This document shows, in pieces, positions 6,558-8,751 of a stretch of 8,751 nt of DNA; the stretch's first letter is position 1; each line of letters starts with the position of its first letter. This DNA is from Fimenecus sp051881335. Lineage in GTDB: Bacteria > Bacillota > Clostridia > Oscillospirales > Acutalibacteraceae. The notes beneath the pieces are model-generated. The model ran no database searches, was not told where the DNA came from, and worked only from the letters and a program-made list of their open reading frames with translations. The position numbers and the translations under genes were made by a program. The stretch covers positions 1 through 8,751 of the forward strand of contig JBJEPR010000215.1 of assembly GCA_051881335.1 (NCBI GenBank), written 5' to 3'.

Positions 6558-7607
6558 TTATTCTGCGGAGAACTTAAAAACTGTTGTGGAAATAAACGGG
6601 TGGTCGGGCGTAAATGCACAGGGAATGAATTCCGTGTGATTCAGCGCGTCGGGGAAATACTGCGTTTCGAGACAAAAGCCCTGCCGATAATGTAAGGGCT
6701 TGCCCGCCTTGCCAATCTGCGTCCCGTCCATATAATTGCCGATGTAGAGTTGTACGCCCGGTAAATCGGTATAGCCGCGCATCACGCGCCCCGTTTTCGG
6801 CTCGTAGACACGCGCAAACTGTTTGACAGTTCCGTCATAATTCTCGATTTGGAAATTGTGGTCATAGCCGATGCCGATTTTGAGTTGTTCGTCATCGTGG
6901 TTTACATCTCTGCCGATTTTTTTCGGCAGTCTGAAATCGAACGGCGTGCCCGCGACAGGTCGGATTTCGCCCGTCGGGATACAGTCGGTATCGGTGGGGG
7001 TGTAGGCGTCACAGAGCAACTGCAAAACATGCTCAGTAATCTGCCCGCCGTCGAAGCCCTCTAAATTAAAATAGGCGTGGTTCGTGACATTGATTGCCGT
7101 TTTGCGGTCAGGCACACATTCGTAGTGAATGGTGACGGCGTTTTCGTCATCAAACGAGAAGGTCACGGCATTTCGCACATTGCCGGGAAAGCCCTCGTTG
7201 CCGTCCGCACTGAAATAGGTGAATTTCACGGCGTTGTCGCCGACGATTTCGCTTTGCCAAACGGCTTTGGCGTATTCGTGGTTGCCGTGCAAAGTGAATT
7301 TGCCGTTGACATTTTTGGTAATTTGGTAATTTTCGCCGTCAATGGTAATGCCCTTGCCCGCAATGCGGTTGGCAACTCTGCCGACGGTGCGCCCTTGCGA
7401 ATCGGTGCAAAGTTCCTGCCCCGCCATAGTGTCAAAGCCGACCAATACATCATTGAGATTGCCGTCGCGGTCCGGCACGACGATTTTATTTAAGGTTGCG
7501 CCGTAGGCAACAAGTTCAATATATGCGCCCGCGCTGTTGGTTATGGTAAAGGACGGTACTTCTACACCGTTTTCGGTTATCCCGTACAAGGTTTTTTCGA
7601 TTTTCAC
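6558..7607 (-). CDS. galM: Aldose 1-epimerase (galactose mutarotase)
   Basis: A roughly 350-residue beta-sandwich enzyme that interconverts alpha and beta anomers of sugars such as galactose or glucose. Counting from the GTG at 7616, visible motifs are GRTVGRVANRI (75-85), the substrate-binding FTLHGN (107-112), the catalytic His180 in NVTNHAYFNL, GYDHNF (250-255) and the catalytic Glu317 in CLETQYFPD. No signal peptide is present, so it is cytoplasmic. Start: GTG at 7607 is favoured because GGGGTGG (7613-7619) lies 5 bases before it. The GTG at 7616, three codons upstream, has no usable ribosome-binding site. It is the first gene after a strong promoter and sits in front of ilvN-leuCD, an odd partner. 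No galK/galT is nearby, so the natural sugar is not indicated. Confidence 0.93.
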   Translation of the reverse strand: MKIEKTLYGITENGVEVPSFTITNSAGAYIELVAYGATLNKIVVPDRDGNLNDVLVGFDTMAGQELCTDSQGRTVGRVANRIAGKGITIDGENYQITKNVNGKFTLHGNHEYAKAVWQSEIVGDNAVKFTYFSADGNEGFPGNVRNAVTFSFDDENAVTIHYECVPDRKTAINVTNHAYFNLEGFDGGQITEHVLQLLCDAYTPTDTDCIPTGEIRPVAGTPFDFRLPKKIGRDVNHDDEQLKIGIGYDHNFQIENYDGTVKQFARVYEPKTGRVMRGYTDLPGVQLYIGNYMDGTQIGKAGKPLHYRQGFCLETQYFPDALNHTEFIPCAFTPDHPFISTTVFKFSAE

Positions 7608-7639
7608 CTGTTCCACCCCATTTTAAAACTGTTTTAATA

Positions 7640-7668
7640 AGTATAGTATTCACACGGCGGATTGTCAA
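7640..7668 (-). promoter_or_regulatory. Strong sigma-A promoter of the galM-ilvN-leuC-leuD unit
   Basis: On the minus strand: -35 TTGACA (7663-7668), an exact 17-bp spacer and -10 TATACT (7640-7645), close to consensus. The start of transcription would be near 7633, leaving a leader of only about 25 bases before the galM start. That is too short for a T-box, a leader peptide or another attenuator. Confidence 0.85.
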
Positions 7669-7687
7669 GAAAATCGACGGTATTTTA

Positions 7688-7716
7688 TTGACTTTTCCCC
7701 TGTTTAAAGGTATGCT
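7688..7716 (+). promoter_or_regulatory. Sigma-A promoter of the FHA-membrane protein unit
   Basis: TTGACT (7688-7693), a 17-bp spacer and TATGCT (7711-7716) on the plus strand. Transcription would start near 7723, giving a leader of about 54 bases. It diverges from the galM promoter, with only 19 bp between the two -35 boxes, so the two could influence one another. A second TATGAT at 7718-7723 is at the wrong distance from the -35. Confidence 0.65.
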
Positions 7717-7761
7717 TTATGATAGAATATTTTCGGGTTTCCGCTGGCATTCTTTGACAAA

Positions 7762-7771
7762 AAGGAAGTGA
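7762..7771 (+). promoter_or_regulatory. Ribosome-binding site that fixes a TTG start for the FHA gene
   Basis: AAGGAAGTGA matches the full anti-Shine-Dalgarno complement AAGGAGGTGA at 9 of 10 positions and lies 5 bases before the TTG at 7777. The in-frame GTG at 7768 lies inside this site and is therefore unlikely to be the start. Confidence 0.6.
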
Positions 7772-7776
7772 ACGCT

Positions 7777-8502
7777 TTGGACGCGTTTTTAACACAGTTT
7801 GAATACCTCACCCGCTATTTGCTTGCGGGGATTGCGGTGTTCATTATTTTACGGTGCGTGGTGTCACTGTTCCGTCTGCGCCCGCGGCGCGAGGTAATGG
7901 CAACGCTTATGAACCTTGCCGATGACAGCGAAATTGAAATTGAAAACTGGGAAACCTCCATCGGCCGCAGTCGCTCGTGCGACATCGCATTGCGCAAATA
8001 CGGCACGGTATCGCGCTTTCACGCGGTGTTGGCGCTTCGCAAAGAAGGCTGGTTCGTTTTTGACACCGAATCAAAAACGGGCGTATATGTCAACGGCGAG
8101 CAAATCCGCCGTTCTGCCGAAGTGAAGGACGGCGACACCATTTCCTTCGGCAATGCGGTGATGCGGTTTCAGTCGAACGGCTACGGTGAAGAAACAGTCG
8201 ACGGCAATGTAGAGGACTTCACCTCTGCCGCGCGGCTAATCAATCTGGCGGATAACAGCGTGTTTTATTTGCACGGCAGTTGCCTGTTCGGGCGCGACCG
8301 CCACTGCAATATCTGCTTACCCGTACGCGACATCTCCCCCGAACATGCTGAAATTTATTTGGCGCGCGACGGTTGGACGGTCGCCGACTTAAACTCCGAA
8401 AACGGCACCTATTTAAACGGCGAGCTGGTGTTCGGCGCGTATCCGTTATATGACGGCGATATTGTCTCTTTGGGTGAATACAGCTTTATGTTCAGAGAAT
8501 AA
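7777..8502 (+). CDS. Membrane-anchored protein with two FHA domains
   Basis: A 241-residue protein. One hydrophobic helix (about 13-32) is followed by a basic RLRPRR stretch, so the bulk is expected to be cytoplasmic. Two forkhead-associated domains, which bind phosphothreonine peptides, follow. FHA1 (about 43-132) has GRSRSCDI (63-70), SRFHA (79-83) and VNG (105-107). FHA2 (about 153-240) has GRDRHCNI (172-179), SPEHA (187-191) and NSENGTYLNG (206-215). Both keep the Gly-Arg, Ser and Asn residues that contact phosphothreonine. Start chosen at TTG 7777; GTG 7768 would add three residues. The next gene begins 12 bases after its stop, so they form one unit. In many Gram-positives such proteins sit beside FtsW/RodA and penicillin-binding protein genes and are read by Ser/Thr kinases. 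No kinase gene is in view, so the binding partner is unknown. Confidence 0.9.
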   Translation: MDAFLTQFEYLTRYLLAGIAVFIILRCVVSLFRLRPRREVMATLMNLADDSEIEIENWETSIGRSRSCDIALRKYGTVSRFHAVLALRKEGWFVFDTESKTGVYVNGEQIRRSAEVKDGDTISFGNAVMRFQSNGYGEETVDGNVEDFTSAARLINLADNSVFYLHGSCLFGRDRHCNICLPVRDISPEHAEIYLARDGWTVADLNSENGTYLNGELVFGAYPLYDGDIVSLGEYSFMFRE

Positions 8503-8514
8503 GAGGAATGTGCG

Positions 8515-8751
8515 ATGAGCGAAAACAAAAAGAAAAAACGCAGAAAGGCATACCGAAAGCCCGTCAACTGGCTGTTTTTACTGCTTTTGATGACGGTGTT
8601 TCAGATTGTCTGTATGCTGCAAATTTATATAAACGGTACACAGGAAAGCACCACAACACTGTTTACGGTGTTCGGCGTGTATATCGCCGCGGAATGGATG
8701 TACTTTTTTATCTGCGGCATTCTATTACGGCGCAAGAGCTTTGAAATCGAG
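8515..8751 (+). CDS. N-terminal part of a membrane protein, probably FtsW/RodA/SpoVE family (runs off the window)
   Basis: The frame is open from ATG 8515 to the window edge (79 codons, no stop). GAGG (8503-8506) lies 8 bases upstream. The product starts with a very basic cytoplasmic tail (MSENKKKKRRKAYRKP), then a hydrophobic helix at about 18-40, a short polar loop, and a second helix at about 48-72 ending in RRKSFEIE. This extra two-helix N-terminus ending in a FEIE-like segment recalls clostridial FtsW/RodA-type lipid II polymerases, and those are often found next to FHA genes. The conserved SEDS core lies beyond the window, so the family call is inference from resemblance and neighbourhood. 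An alternative ATG at 8508 is in another frame and gives a charged, non-membrane product. Confidence 0.6.
   Translation, partial: MSENKKKKRRKAYRKPVNWLFLLLLMTVFQIVCMLQIYINGTQESTTTLFTVFGVYIAAEWMYFFICGILLRRKSFEIE

Noticed and set aside
8508..8744. Plus-strand frame starting at ATG 8508 (MCDERKQKEK...)
   Set aside because: It overlaps the frame from 8515, which stays open to the window edge and encodes a basic tail plus two membrane helices. The 8508 frame has no such character and the ATG is too close to GAGG (1 base).
1..8751. Mobile elements, CRISPR repeats, tRNA or rRNA genes
   Set aside because: I saw no transposase or integrase motifs, no regularly spaced repeats beyond the three operator hexamers, and no tRNA-like cloverleaf or rRNA sequence. 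Base and codon use look uniform throughout.

Overview
The window looks like ordinary chromosome from a Gram-positive, low-to-mid GC Firmicute, most likely a gut-type Clostridia (Oscillospiraceae/Ruminococcaceae-like). This is inferred from purine-rich Shine-Dalgarno sequences in front of nearly every gene, sigma-A style promoters with 17-bp spacers, the short (about 420-residue) form of LeuC, GTG/TTG starts, and an FHA gene followed by an FtsW/RodA-like gene. No species can be named. There is no rRNA, tRNA, CRISPR array, insertion sequence or phage gene.

Layout. Bases 1-243 are intergenic. They hold the 3' hairpins and probable terminator of the htrA unit, then a good promoter and ribosome-binding site for a leftward gene. 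Its frame stops after seven codons, just before the window edge. Bases 244-4100 (minus strand) hold an OmpR/PhoB-type response regulator, its membrane histidine kinase and an HtrA/DegP-type membrane-anchored serine protease. This is a plausible envelope-stress or phosphate-type signalling module. Three hexamers in exact 11-bp register lie between the kinase and the protease and look like a PhoB/OmpR-family operator, so the regulator may drive htrA directly.

Bases 4193-7616 (minus strand) hold a four-gene unit transcribed from a near-perfect promoter (TTGACA, 17 bp, TATACT): aldose 1-epimerase (galM), acetolactate synthase regulatory subunit (ilvN), and isopropylmalate isomerase large and small subunits (leuC, leuD). 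It ends in a strong intrinsic terminator. Two branched-chain amino acid steps are thus coupled to a sugar mutarotase, with no room for a T-box or attenuator in the leader.

Bases 7617-7776 are a divergent promoter region. From 7777 rightward lie a membrane-anchored protein with two FHA domains and the start of a polytopic membrane protein that resembles the N-terminus of clostridial FtsW/RodA/SpoVE proteins. These two are probably part of a cell-wall synthesis and division operon that continues beyond the window.

I did not find an obviously new biological system. The observations most worth checking are the 11-bp-phased operator before htrA, the cysteine-rich sensor of the kinase, the interrupted reading frame at the left edge, and the galM-ilvN-leuCD arrangement.
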